From: Acidobacteriota bacterium
GTDB lineage: Bacteria; Acidobacteriota; Terriglobia; Terriglobales; Acidobacteriaceae
Direction of reading: 5' to 3'
Assembly: GCA_021800255.1 (NCBI GenBank)
Contig: JAJYZC010000006.1
Coordinates: forward strand, 1-64,000
DNA: 64,000 bases
Shown: in pieces, positions 19,006 to 27,918 of the stretch
How the letters are laid out: the number at the start of each line of letters is the position of its first letter
How positions within the stretch are numbered: the first letter of the stretch is position 1
Translations under genes and position numbers: made by a program
Notes under the pieces: model-generated
What the model saw: the letters and a program-made list of their open reading frames with translations, nothing else
What the model was told of the DNA's origin: nothing
Database searches by the model: none

Positions 19006-20052
19006 ATGCTAGGTTTCATCTGGTTCTGGCTGGTCGCCATCATGATCGCCGCCTACGTGATTCTGGACGGCTTCGATCTCGGCGTGGGCGCGCTCCTGCT
19101 CTTTCTTGCGCGCTCGGAGCCGGATCGCCGCGCCGCGCTGGCCTCGATTGGGCCGGTGTGGGACGGCAACGAGGTGTGGCTGCTGGCGGGCGGCGGCACG
19201 CTCTACTTCGCTTTTCCCCTGCTCTACGCCTCGGCGTTCAGCGGCTTCTATCTGCCGCTCATGATCGTGCTGTGGCTGCTGATTCTGCGCGGCGTCAGCC
19301 TGGAGCTGCGCAACCACCTCGACCTGGGCGTGTGGCGGGCGCTGCTGGACGGCGTGTTCGCCTGGGCCAGCGCGCTGCTGGCTGTCTTCTTCGGCGCGGC
19401 CCTGGCCAATGTTCTGCGCGGCGTGCCGCTGCAACCGGACGGCTACTTCTTCCTGCCCTTGTGGACGAACTGGCGGCCGGGCGCCTATCCCGGCATCCTC
19501 GACTGGTATACAGTGATTGGCGGATTGCTGGCGCTGGCCGCGCTGGCGCTGCACGGCGCCTTGTGGCTCACCGTAAAGACTTCAGGCGCGCTGGAACGGC
19601 GCGCACGCCAGATGGCAACCCCGCTCTGGGCGCTGGTGGTTGCGCTCACCGCGGCCAGCCTCGTCGCCACCATTGCCGTGCGCCCGGCCACGCTGAATAA
19701 TTATTTCAATCATCCGGTGACGTTCATCGTGCCGGCCGCCGTGGCGGCATCGCTGGCAGCTATGTGGCTCTACAACCGTTCGCAGCGGCCTCAGCCGATG
19801 AAGGCCTTCCTGGCTTCGTGCTTGTACCTCTTTTTCATGCTGGCCGGAGCCTGCTGGGGAGTGTATCCCTCGCTGCTGCCCGCCACCACCGGCGCGGCGA
19901 ACGACATTACGCTCACCCGCGCGCTCTCAGGACCCCACACGCTCGCAGTTGGCCTGGTGTGGTGGAGTTTCGGAATGGCTCTGGCCACTGCCTACGTGGT
20001 CTTCGTCTATGCCCGCTTCCGCGGCAAGGTGGACGCGGGAGAGACACATTGA
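19006..20052 (+). CDS. cydB: Cytochrome bd-type quinol oxidase subunit II
   Basis: 348 residues, about eight membrane segments. The family N-terminus WFWLVAIMIAAYVILDGFDLGVG and the block GPVWDGNEVWLLAGGGTLYFAFP are diagnostic. It pairs with CydA to reduce oxygen to water with high affinity, without proton pumping. AAGGAG sits seven bases before ATG 19006. No cydX, cydC or cydD follows within the window. Confidence 0.95.
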   Translation: MLGFIWFWLVAIMIAAYVILDGFDLGVGALLLFLARSEPDRRAALASIGPVWDGNEVWLLAGGGTLYFAFPLLYASAFSGFYLPLMIVLWLLILRGVSLELRNHLDLGVWRALLDGVFAWASALLAVFFGAALANVLRGVPLQPDGYFFLPLWTNWRPGAYPGILDWYTVIGGLLALAALALHGALWLTVKTSGALERRARQMATPLWALVVALTAASLVATIAVRPATLNNYFNHPVTFIVPAAVAASLAAMWLYNRSQRPQPMKAFLASCLYLFFMLAGACWGVYPSLLPATTGAANDITLTRALSGPHTLAVGLVWWSFGMALATAYVVFVYARFRGKVDAGETH

Positions 20053-20514
20053 CAAGACCGCGTTTTGCAAGCCTTCGACGCGACGGCTTTCATCCCTCGC
20101 ATTCGTGTGTCCGGAAAGACGTTCGCAAATCCTTCCGCTCCTCCTTGGCTGCGTTCTGGGGCAGCGTCAGGATGACAGGTCATCCAAGCATCCCTGACAT
20201 TCGCGCGCAAAAGAGGGGGCGGACAGATGGCTTGTAAGGAAAGGACGCCCGCCGGCAAACAAGTCCGCCGGAAGCTTGGTGGAGTATAGAAGCTATCTAA
20301 GAAGCACGTTATCAACAACCCATATTTGCAACCCAGGTTTGCAAATGTGGTTCGAATGCGCTTTTCGACCATGCGGACAGCCTGCATAAGCAACTTTTCG
20401 ATTGCAGAGTATCCCCTGGTGCGGTTATCGTATTATAAGTACGCGGTTGCGTCTGCTTTGCGTGTAACTTACCTGCGCTGCGGCCCGGCCGATGACCCAA
20501 GTTATGGAGGGAAT
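20053..20514 (+). promoter_or_regulatory. Gap after cydB with an operator-like inverted repeat
   Basis: 462 bases, AT-richer at its right half, with no supported gene. CATATTTGCAA (20321-20331) and TTGCAAATGTG (20339-20349) form an inverted repeat that pairs at 10 of 11 positions around seven bases. A TATTAT hexamer at 20430-20435 could be a -10 for the small basic gene that follows, but no good -35 was found. Confidence 0.4.
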
Positions 20515-20787
20515 ATGGGAGTTGCAGAAATCTTGGCTGCAGTCGATCGTGAAATTGCGTTACTCCAGAAGGCGCGCGAACTGCTGGGCGGTGCTTCCGC
20601 CGCCGCGCCCAGAGCCGGAAGGAAAGCTGCCCGGCCCAGGAAGGCCGTCGCTGCCGTTCAACACGCCGCCGCCAAGCCCGCTATGAAAAGGAGAAAGAAG
20701 AGACATCTTTCTGCCGAAGGAAGAAAGCGCATCATCGAGGCCGTCAAGCGCCGCTGGGCAGCGCAAAAGAAGGCCGCGGGGAAATAA
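20515..20787 (+). CDS. Small basic protein, possible nucleoid-associated protein
   Basis: 90 residues, very rich in Lys, Arg and Ala. The N-terminal 25 residues form an acidic amphipathic helix (GVAEILAAVDREIALLQKARELL), suited to dimerisation. The middle is Ala/Lys/Pro-rich like histone H1 tails. The C-terminus ends with LSAEGRKRIIEAVKRRWAAQ, a basic helix with a conserved Trp seen at the ends of many acidobacterial basic proteins. DNA or RNA binding is inference from composition. GGAGGG lies just before ATG 20515. The gene stands alone behind an operator-like repeat. Confidence 0.7.
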   Translation: MGVAEILAAVDREIALLQKARELLGGASAAAPRAGRKAARPRKAVAAVQHAAAKPAMKRRKKRHLSAEGRKRIIEAVKRRWAAQKKAAGK

Positions 20788-20938
20788 CGGCCCCGCGCTA
20801 ACCAAAGTCTTCGCTTGGCAGTCACAGAGCAACGCGCGCATCGCTCGCGTTGCTTTTGTGTGTGTTGGAGCGCGGTTTTGCCGGCGGCGCGGGGAGATGC
20901 GCGCATCTTTGCGCCCAACGGCGTCCCCGGCGCAGCCT

Positions 20939-21949
20939 TCAGCGATACGGAATCTCCCACTGTCCTGAAGCGGCCGACCTGAAGATAGCCTCAATCACAG
21001 CCATGTTGCCGATGGAGTCTTCCAGAGTGACAGGGACCTCAGTGTCCTCCAGGATGGCTTTGGCGAAGGCATCGCCCTGCATGGTGTACTGATCGCCAAC
21101 GGGAAAGACCTCCGTTGAAATCCCGCTGCCGCTCAGATCGCCGCTGGCATCGATAAACATGCGCGTAGGGCGGTCGTTGGGCGCATTGAAGGGAATCTCC
21201 AGCTCGATGCGTCCGCGTGCGCCCAGAAAATGGATGCGCTGGTAAGGAATCAGCTGCGTGCTGCAAGTGAAGATGGCCTGGCCGCCGGCAAAGTCGAGGA
21301 TCGCCGAGGCCAGCCGGTCTGTGCCTAACTCGGGATCGCGGTCGAGCAGGGCGACCACGCGGGCTGGCTCCCGGCCGAAGGCGTAGCGTGAGGCGTGGAT
21401 GAGATAGCAGCCAATGTCATAAACGCCTCCACCGCCGGTCTCGACCTGGTTGCGAATGTTTGCGGGGTTGACGTTGAAATAACTGAAAAAGCCGGTTACG
21501 GAGCGTAACTCGCCCACGCGGCCGGCGCGGAGCAGTTCGCGCAGGCGTGGCCACTGCGGAAAACTGCGGATCATGAAAGCCTCAGTGATCTTGACGCCGG
21601 TGCGGGCGCGCACGGCGACGAGCGTTTTGGCTTCGGCTACGGTCATACTCAGCGGCTTCTCGCACAAGACATGCTTGCCGGCCTCAGCCGCCTTGGCCGT
21701 CCAGGGCACGTGGAGCGGATTCGGAAGCGGGTTGTAGATGGCGTCGATGTTCGGGTCGGCGAGCAGTTCTTCGTACGAGCCATAGGCCAGCGGAATCCCC
21801 AGCGCATCTGCCGCTTGCCTGGCTTTGGCCAGATCGCGCGAAGCGATGGCGATCACCTCGGTGTTTTCCCCCCGCTGCATGGCGGGAATCACCTTTTTCA
21901 GGCCGATATTAGCGGTGCTGAGCACTCCAAAACGAATCTTCGCCGGCAT
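20939..21949 (-). CDS. Gfo/Idh/MocA-family NAD(P)-dependent oxidoreductase
   Basis: 336 residues. The N-terminal Rossmann domain begins IRFGVLSTANIG (AxxxG cofactor motif) and includes the family signature VLCEKPLSMTVAEA. The second half is the beta-sheet substrate domain (GGGGVYDIGCYLIHASRYAFG). These enzymes oxidise or reduce sugars and cyclitols. The specific substrate cannot be told from this sequence. ATG at 21949 starts the Rossmann fold directly; the upstream extension to a TTG at 22018 seems unneeded. No good Shine-Dalgarno is visible. Confidence 0.9.
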   Translation of the reverse strand: MPAKIRFGVLSTANIGLKKVIPAMQRGENTEVIAIASRDLAKARQAADALGIPLAYGSYEELLADPNIDAIYNPLPNPLHVPWTAKAAEAGKHVLCEKPLSMTVAEAKTLVAVRARTGVKITEAFMIRSFPQWPRLRELLRAGRVGELRSVTGFFSYFNVNPANIRNQVETGGGGVYDIGCYLIHASRYAFGREPARVVALLDRDPELGTDRLASAILDFAGGQAIFTCSTQLIPYQRIHFLGARGRIELEIPFNAPNDRPTRMFIDASGDLSGSGISTEVFPVGDQYTMQGDAFAKAILEDTEVPVTLEDSIGNMAVIEAIFRSAASGQWEIPYR

Positions 21950-22107
21950 ACGGGCATCATAACGCAGCGGTGCGGAGTTGACTCCATCGATAACGATCCC
22001 TGCCGGCGCGATTCGCAAGGATTTGCGCGCGCCATTCGGGCTGCGCAGCCAGGGAGTGCACAGAAACGCGCAGCGAGACGCGCGACGCTGCGCTCACGCC
22101 GCCTGAA

Positions 22108-22674
22108 TCAATCTAACTCCGAGGCGATCATCTTGACCGCCTCAGCCGCGCCGCTGGCGACGCGCAGCAGCGCGCGGCTTTCGGTCTTCAAAAAACCCTC
22201 TGCAACCACAAAATCGAGAAAGGAAAGCAATCCGTTCCAATACCCGGCCGTGTTGACCAGCACGCATGGCTTCTCGTGCAGCCGCAGTTGCGCCCAGGTG
22301 ACCGCCTCCAGCAGCTCGTCGAGGGTGCCGTAACCGCCCGGCAGGGCGATAAATCCATCGGCCAACGCATTCATACGCGCCTTGCGCTCGTGCATGGTGG
22401 GAACCAGCTCAAGAGCGGTAAGGCCGGTGTGTGCGATTTCTTTGCCGTTGAGCACGTGGGGCAGTACCCCGATCACCTCGGCGCCCGAGGCCAGCGCCGC
22501 GTCCGCCAGCGCGCCCATCAGGCCCAAGCAGGATCCGCCAAACACCAGACCCAGTCCCGCCTTGGCAATGGACTCGCCCAGCGCCACTGCCTCGGCGCGA
22601 AAGGCAGGATCGTTTCCCGCGGACGAGCCGCAATAAACGGCCACGCGGCGTTGCAACCGATCTTTTGGATTCAT
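22108..22674 (-). CDS. LOG-family protein (nucleoside 5'-monophosphate phosphoribohydrolase-like)
   Basis: 188 residues, Rossmann fold. The signature MHERKARM (94-101) and PGGYGTLDE (112-120) supply the Arg and Glu that cleave the N-glycosidic bond in LOG enzymes. Plant and bacterial LOG proteins release cytokinin bases from their ribotides; bacterial homologues are often generic nucleotide hydrolases. The start is ATG 22674, without an obvious Shine-Dalgarno. It diverges from the UvrD helicase gene. Confidence 0.9.
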   Translation of the reverse strand: MNPKDRLQRRVAVYCGSSAGNDPAFRAEAVALGESIAKAGLGLVFGGSCLGLMGALADAALASGAEVIGVLPHVLNGKEIAHTGLTALELVPTMHERKARMNALADGFIALPGGYGTLDELLEAVTWAQLRLHEKPCVLVNTAGYWNGLLSFLDFVVAEGFLKTESRALLRVASGAAEAVKMIASELD

Positions 22675-22769
22675 GATGCTATCAGAATACCGTGTGCGGT
22701 TTAGCCGTGCCGGCCGCCCGTTCGCTGCAACGATATACTAACGGCAGGATCTCTCTTTGCGGACGCGCC

Positions 22770-25436
22770 TTGCACCCCCTCCTCGCCAACTTGAATCCCG
22801 AACAGCGCGCAGCCGTTGAGGCCGCAGAAGGTCCTCTGCTCATTCTGGCCGGCGCCGGATCGGGCAAGACCCGCGTTATCACCCACCGCATCGCCTGGCT
22901 CATCCGCGAGATGAACGTCGCGCCCGACTCGATCCTGGCTGTGACCTTCACCAACAAGGCCGCCGGCGAGATGGCCGAGCGCGTCAGCCGGCTTCTGGGA
23001 CACTCGTCGCTGGCCAAACCGCTGATTTCCACCTTCCACTCCTTGTGCGTGCGCATACTCCGCCGCGACATTGAGGCGCTGCAAGTGGGCGGCAAGGGGT
23101 TGACCCGCGCCTTCGCCATCTTCGACGAGAACGACCAGCAGGGGATCGTGAAGCAGGTGATGAAGCGCATGGGGCTGGACACCAAACAGCTCACGCCGCG
23201 CACCGTGCTCGGCCGCATCTCCTGGGCCAAGAACCATATGGTCGATCCCCAGGATTACTTCCTCGGCTCCAAAGATCCCACCAGCGAGCGCGTCGCACAC
23301 ATCTACAACGAATACCAGGCTGAACTGCGCAAGAACAACGCCATGGACTTCGACGATCTGCTCCTCGAAGCCGTCCGCCTGCTCAAAGTCTCCGCCGAGG
23401 TCCGCGAGCGCTATCAGCGCCGCTACCGCTATCTGCTCGTGGATGAGTACCAGGACACCAACCGCCCGCAGTACGAGCTGATGAAGCTGCTGGCCGGCGA
23501 GCACAAAAACGTCTGCGCGGTGGGCGACGAGGATCAGAGCATCTACTCCTGGCGCGGCGCCGACATCCGCAACATTTTGGAGTTCGAGCAGGACTTCCCC
23601 CATGCCCGCATCATCCGCCTGGAACAGAACTACCGCTCCACGCAGACCATCCTTGAGGCTGCCGGCGCTGTGGTCCGTAACAACCTGCGTCGCAAAGGCA
23701 AAAATCTGTGGACCGAGCGGCAAGGCGGCTCGCAGATCGGCTATTACGAGGCGCCGGACGGCGAAAACGAGGCTCTATTCATCGCCGCCAAGATTCAGGC
23801 GTTCCTGAACGCGCCAGGCTCGACCCAAGCCCAAGATCGCAGAGCGGCCGTGCTTTACCGCACCAACGCGCAGTCGCGCCTGATGGAGGAAGCCCTGCGC
23901 CGCTACAACATCGGCTACACCATGGTGGGCGGCTTTAGCTTTTACGAGCGCGCAGAGATCAAGGACATGCTCTGCTATCTGCGCCTGATCCGCAATCCGC
24001 ACGATTCGATGGCCTTCCAGCGCGTGATCAACACACCGGCCCGCGGCATCGGAAAAACCACCCTGGAAACCGTCGAGCGGCTGGCTCTTGAAACCGGCGT
24101 TTCAACGTGGGATGCGGCGGCCGCGGCGGCTGCCAACCGGCTCCTTCCGGCGCGCGCGCTGCTGGCGCTCGAATCTTTCCGCCAGCTCATTCTCGACGCG
24201 CAGGCCCTGATGGACCCTGATTTTGCCGGCAAGCTGGCCGCCGATCTCGCCGCAGCTCAGCCCCAAGCCGCCGACACCGCTTTCGCCTTCGGGGCGTCAG
24301 AGGCGAGCCAAACCAGGGAGCATCCGCATCCAACGCCGGAGTTCGGCGCAGATGCGGAAGAGGCACCCTCCGGCGAGGAAAAGGAGGCGAGCGGCTTCCG
24401 TTCTCCCGGCGGCGCGGCTACGCTGCCCGAACTGATCCGCTTCCTCATCGACCGCACCGGCTACATCAAAGCCCTCGAAGCCGAGGGCTCGCCGGAGTCC
24501 TTCAGCCGCATCGAAAATCTGAAGGAGCTGGCCAACGCTGCCCACGACGCCGAGGCGCGCGGCGAAACACTGGCTGATTTCCTGGACCACGCCGCTCTGG
24601 CCAGCGACACCGATCAGTTCGACCCCAACGCCAGCGTCACGCTCATGACGCTGCACTCCGCCAAGGGGCTGGAGTTCCCGCTGGTCTTTCTGGCCGGACT
24701 GGAGGAGGGCCTCTTCCCGCACTCGCGCACGCTGAACAGCCCCGAAGAACTCGAAGAGGAGCGCCGATTGTGCTACGTGGGCATGACGCGCGCCATGGAC
24801 ACTCTCATCCTCACGCGCGCCCACTACCGGCGCCGCTACGGCAACGACGCCCCGGAAGCGAGCATTCCCTCGCGCTTCCTTGAAGAGGTGCCCAGTCAAC
24901 TGATCGAGAACCTGGGCAGCCGCGGTTTGTGGGGCGAAGGTGAGGCGTCTGCGCAAGCAGGCCGTGGTTCGTGGGGCGGGAGCCGGGCATGGGCCGCGCC
25001 CTCTTACGCCGCGGCGCGGCGCCAGCGGCGCCCGGCCGACTTCGACGGTCGCCACTTCAACTATGAGGATGAGAGCCAGGAAACCCATCCTGCCGCCAAG
25101 GTTTCACGCTCTTATGCCGGCCGCGAAGCCGGTTCCAAGGATACCGGCGCGGCGCCCACGGAGAACGCTGCTTCCATCGATAACATTGCCCGGTTCTTCG
25201 GCGCAAAATCGGGGCCGGGCCGGCCCGGCGCATTCCCGCGTCCGGTCATGAACATTGCCCAGACCAACGGCGCTACCCGCCTCAAGAAGGGCCAGCGCGT
25301 CCGTCACGCGAAGTACGGCGAAGGCACTGTCCTTGTCCGCGAGGGCGAGGGCGAAGACGCCAAGCTCACCGTCCACTTCCAGCGTCATGGCATCAAAAAG
25401 CTGATGGAAAAATTCGCCAATTTACAGAAGATATAA
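22770..25436 (+). CDS. pcrA: ATP-dependent DNA helicase UvrD/PcrA (SF1A)
   Basis: 3'-to-5' helicase for nucleotide excision and mismatch repair; 888 residues from a TTG start. Motifs: Walker A GAGSGKT (28-34), DEYQDTN (motif II), GDEDQSIYSWRGAD, YRSTQ, TLMTLHSAKGLEFPLVFLAGLEEG, and CYVGMTRA. An Ala/Glu-rich insert of about 50 residues (24,260-24,420) interrupts the region before PELIRFL. The C-terminal Tudor-like module (RLKKGQRVRHAKYGEGTV) matches PcrA tails that bind RNA polymerase. The start is uncertain: no ATG is available, and GTG at 22692 or 22707 are alternatives. The TATACT at 22734 argues for 22770. Confidence 0.93.
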   Translation: MHPLLANLNPEQRAAVEAAEGPLLILAGAGSGKTRVITHRIAWLIREMNVAPDSILAVTFTNKAAGEMAERVSRLLGHSSLAKPLISTFHSLCVRILRRDIEALQVGGKGLTRAFAIFDENDQQGIVKQVMKRMGLDTKQLTPRTVLGRISWAKNHMVDPQDYFLGSKDPTSERVAHIYNEYQAELRKNNAMDFDDLLLEAVRLLKVSAEVRERYQRRYRYLLVDEYQDTNRPQYELMKLLAGEHKNVCAVGDEDQSIYSWRGADIRNILEFEQDFPHARIIRLEQNYRSTQTILEAAGAVVRNNLRRKGKNLWTERQGGSQIGYYEAPDGENEALFIAAKIQAFLNAPGSTQAQDRRAAVLYRTNAQSRLMEEALRRYNIGYTMVGGFSFYERAEIKDMLCYLRLIRNPHDSMAFQRVINTPARGIGKTTLETVERLALETGVSTWDAAAAAAANRLLPARALLALESFRQLILDAQALMDPDFAGKLAADLAAAQPQAADTAFAFGASEASQTREHPHPTPEFGADAEEAPSGEEKEASGFRSPGGAATLPELIRFLIDRTGYIKALEAEGSPESFSRIENLKELANAAHDAEARGETLADFLDHAALASDTDQFDPNASVTLMTLHSAKGLEFPLVFLAGLEEGLFPHSRTLNSPEELEEERRLCYVGMTRAMDTLILTRAHYRRRYGNDAPEASIPSRFLEEVPSQLIENLGSRGLWGEGEASAQAGRGSWGGSRAWAAPSYAAARRQRRPADFDGRHFNYEDESQETHPAAKVSRSYAGREAGSKDTGAAPTENAASIDNIARFFGAKSGPGRPGAFPRPVMNIAQTNGATRLKKGQRVRHAKYGEGTVLVREGEGEDAKLTVHFQRHGIKKLMEKFANLQKI

Positions 25437-25643
25437 CCCCGGACGATTTCCGGTTCCATCCCGCTGACGAGCTGTGCTCCAATTGGAGCAACTGAAGCCA
25501 GTTGGCTCCGGGCCGGACTCTCGATGCCGGAGCAGCGCGCATGGCCTGCCGCCGGGGCGTAAGTCAACTGGGGCGCTTGCCACCGGGTCAGAGCGCATAA
25601 TATGCGCGCGGCGATCCTCATTGGGGGGTGAATCGCTTTGGTC

Positions 25644-26780
25644 ATGGAACGGCCCCGGAGTTCACGCCTTAAGCAGCTCGACGGGCTGCGCGGCTTGGCG
25701 GCGCTGGCCGTATTCCTCTGCCATGCCGCGGAGATGATGATCAACGATCCCAACACTCTGCCGGTATGGCGTCCGTTGCGCTCGCTTTGGGATGGACAAG
25801 CTGCCGTGGTGCTCTTCTTTGTGCTCAGCGGCTTCGTCCTCACCCTGCCCTACACAGGCCCAAGGATAAAAAAGGTGGATGCTGCGCCCTTCATCGTCCG
25901 CCGTCTCACGCGGCTCTACCCCGCCTATTGGACCGCCATCCTGCTCGCCCTCTTCTTTCACTTCGTCCTCTACGCTCCCCAGGGCCTCACCGGCATCACA
26001 CCCTGGCTTGCTGCGCTCTGGAGCGCGCCCATCAGCCGCCGATCGCTGGTCAAGCATTTTCTCCTCATCGCGCCCGGCCTCCACTTCATGCAGATCGATC
26101 CCTCCATCTGGAGCCTGGCGGTCGAAGTCAAGGTTTCCCTGGTTTTTCCCGCGGTATTATTCCTGGTCCGCAAAACCCGCCGCGTTCCTTACGCTCTGCT
26201 GATTCTCGCGGCGGTCTTCGGCCTGAGCTTCCTCGGCATGATGGGCAACTTTGAAGCGTTTCTCTGCGGGAGCTATCTGGCCAGGTACAAAGACGGCATT
26301 GTTGCCGTGCTCCGTTCTTCCCGCTGGCTGCGCGCTGGGATGGTGATCCTGGGCTACGCGGCCTACGGCGCTTCCTGGTCCATGCCTTTCCTCAACGCCG
26401 ATGGCGCGCAGATTGTGACCGCGCTGGGCGCGTCCGTCTTTATCGCTCTGTTCCTCTCCAGCCGTTCTCTGGCCGCCCTCGGCGCTGCGCCTCCGGTCGC
26501 CTTCATCGGCGACGCTTCCTATAGCTTTTATCTGCTCCATCTGCCGGTCATGCTCACGGTCACTTCCTGGCTTTACCACCCCACGGGTTCCCTTTTAGTG
26601 AGCGTGGCTGCAAGCCTGGTGTGCAGCCTGGCCCTCTCGCACGGCGTGTACAAATTCATCGAACTGCCCACGCAAAATTGGGGCCGTGCGCGCGCCCAAG
26701 CACTGGACGCCAGAATCGCAGCCTTCCTCGCGCAGCGCCGGCAAGCGGCGCCCAGCGGCGCGCAAGCAAAAACAGAGTAG
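25644..26780 (+). CDS. Acyltransferase 3 family membrane protein
   Basis: 378 residues, about ten membrane segments. The family opening LKQLDGLRGLAALAVFLCHAAE and the block FFVLSGFVLTLPY...VRRLTRLYPAYW mark acyltransferase-3 proteins, which acylate exported sugars or lipids such as O-antigen or peptidoglycan. The catalytic His is within CHAAE and the ending FLLHLP-like YSFYLLHLPVML is typical. ATG 25644 is given; a TTG at 25638 is better spaced from GGGGGGTG. Substrate is not inferable. Confidence 0.9.
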   Translation: MERPRSSRLKQLDGLRGLAALAVFLCHAAEMMINDPNTLPVWRPLRSLWDGQAAVVLFFVLSGFVLTLPYTGPRIKKVDAAPFIVRRLTRLYPAYWTAILLALFFHFVLYAPQGLTGITPWLAALWSAPISRRSLVKHFLLIAPGLHFMQIDPSIWSLAVEVKVSLVFPAVLFLVRKTRRVPYALLILAAVFGLSFLGMMGNFEAFLCGSYLARYKDGIVAVLRSSRWLRAGMVILGYAAYGASWSMPFLNADGAQIVTALGASVFIALFLSSRSLAALGAAPPVAFIGDASYSFYLLHLPVMLTVTSWLYHPTGSLLVSVAASLVCSLALSHGVYKFIELPTQNWGRARAQALDARIAAFLAQRRQAAPSGAQAKTE

Positions 26781-26911
26781 CTGCATCCTGGTTGAGGTTT
26801 TGTAATCAGGCCGCCGCGCGCCCCGCCGCTCTGCTATCCTCTAGTTTTGACGGCGCTTCTGCCCGAGCGCCGCGCTCGCGCCATTGAGTCTCAGTTCCCC
26901 GGAGGATTCTT

Positions 26912-27502
26912 ATGAAGAAAAATCTGTTTCTCAGCCTGGCAATCTCTGCCGCGCTCTGCACGCCCGCCTTCGCTGCCCTCAAACCAGGGGACCGCGCGCC
27001 CCAGTTTTCCTTGCCCGCGTCCCTGGCGGGGAAACAATTCCGTTTCTCGCTGCGGGCCGCGCTGAAAAAGGGTCCCGCGGTGGTCTATTTCTACCCCTCG
27101 GCCTTCACTGGCGGCTGTGATCTTGAGGCCCACACTTTTTCCCACGATAAGGATCAGTTCACTGCGGCCGGCGCCAGCATCATTGGCGTCTCGGAAGATA
27201 GCATCGCGCGCCTCAACCAGTTCTCCGCCGATCCTAAGTACTGTGCGGGCCGCTTTCCCGTGGCGTCCGATCCCAGCGGCAACATCGGCGCTTTGTACGG
27301 TGTGAAGACCTTCCCCGCAATGCCCGGCGCAAAAGACGTGCGGGGCGCCGTGATCGGCCACGGCTTTTTTGCGCGCACAACCTTCGTGATCGCCAAAGAC
27401 GGCAAGATCGTCGCGGAGTTCTCCTCCCGGGCTGATCATTTAACGCCGCCTGAACATGTGCAGAAGGCATTGGCGGTCGTGCAGCGGCTTGCCCGCAAGT
27501 AA
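26912..27502 (+). CDS. Exported peroxiredoxin (AhpC/TSA, Bcp-like)
   Basis: 196 residues. A signal peptide (1-21, FLSLAISAALCTPAFA) directs it out of the cytoplasm. The thioredoxin-fold core has the peroxidatic motif P62-x3-T66-x2-C69 (YPSAFTGGC). Bcp enzymes of the atypical two-Cys type have a resolving Cys five residues later; here it is His74, so C110 (PKYCAG) may serve, or the enzyme may be one-Cys. GGAGGATTCTT precedes ATG 26912. A periplasmic location fits peroxide defence near the respiratory chain. Confidence 0.88.
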   Translation: MKKNLFLSLAISAALCTPAFAALKPGDRAPQFSLPASLAGKQFRFSLRAALKKGPAVVYFYPSAFTGGCDLEAHTFSHDKDQFTAAGASIIGVSEDSIARLNQFSADPKYCAGRFPVASDPSGNIGALYGVKTFPAMPGAKDVRGAVIGHGFFARTTFVIAKDGKIVAEFSSRADHLTPPEHVQKALAVVQRLARK

Positions 27503-27623
27503 TTTGTCTGCCGGCGCTCGACCGGATTCAATCGTGCGCACTCGCCAGGCGTCTTCCATATCGCCGGGTTTCCCCGCGGCTCCTGGCCCGCGCGCACGTT
27601 CTATGTGCGGTTTTTCGCCGCTC

Positions 27624-27652
27624 TTTGCCGTCCGCGCAAACCCTGCTACGAT
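27624..27652 (+). promoter_or_regulatory. Putative sigma70-type promoter of the small basic gene
   Basis: TTTGCC (27624-27629) and TACGAT (27647-27652) are separated by exactly 17 bases, 59 bases ahead of the GTG start. The -35 is a weak match. Confidence 0.3.
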
Positions 27653-27710
27653 GAATTTTGCATTGGCCCGCGCCGCGGGCAGCCGAGATGCAAAGGAAAG
27701 AGGTTCAACG

Positions 27711-27866
27711 GTGGCCGACACAAAGAAAATCGCCGATAAGGCGGAACGTAAAAAGCTCAAGCGCATGGCGCGCAAAAAGGCCGCTCCCAAAGCCAAGCGC
27801 ACCACTCCGCGCGGCGCGCACAAGCACAAAGTGAAGAAGATGGCCCGCGGCCAGACGAAGCGCTAA
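27711..27866 (+). CDS. Small very basic protein (51 residues)
   Basis: A 51-residue protein almost entirely Lys, Arg and Ala (KKIADKAERKKLKRMARKKA, then TTPRGAHKHKVKKMARGQTKR). It resembles nucleic-acid-binding tails. No family could be named. The GTG start has AGAGG eight bases upstream, and a -10-like TACGAT lies at 27647. Codon use and the strong ribosome site favour a real gene. It ends 52 bases from the convergent CtaG-like gene. Confidence 0.65.
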   Translation: MADTKKIADKAERKKLKRMARKKAAPKAKRTTPRGAHKHKVKKMARGQTKR

Positions 27867-27918
27867 GGCAAACCAGAGTAGATGTATCCGCGAGGAATCA
27901 GCGCCCGCCGGCGTGTTT

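Noticed and set aside
27456..27710. N-terminal extension of the 51-residue basic protein to a 136-residue frame
   Set aside because: The upstream part has no ribosome site and random-like composition, and the GTG at 27711 has a well-placed AGAGG.
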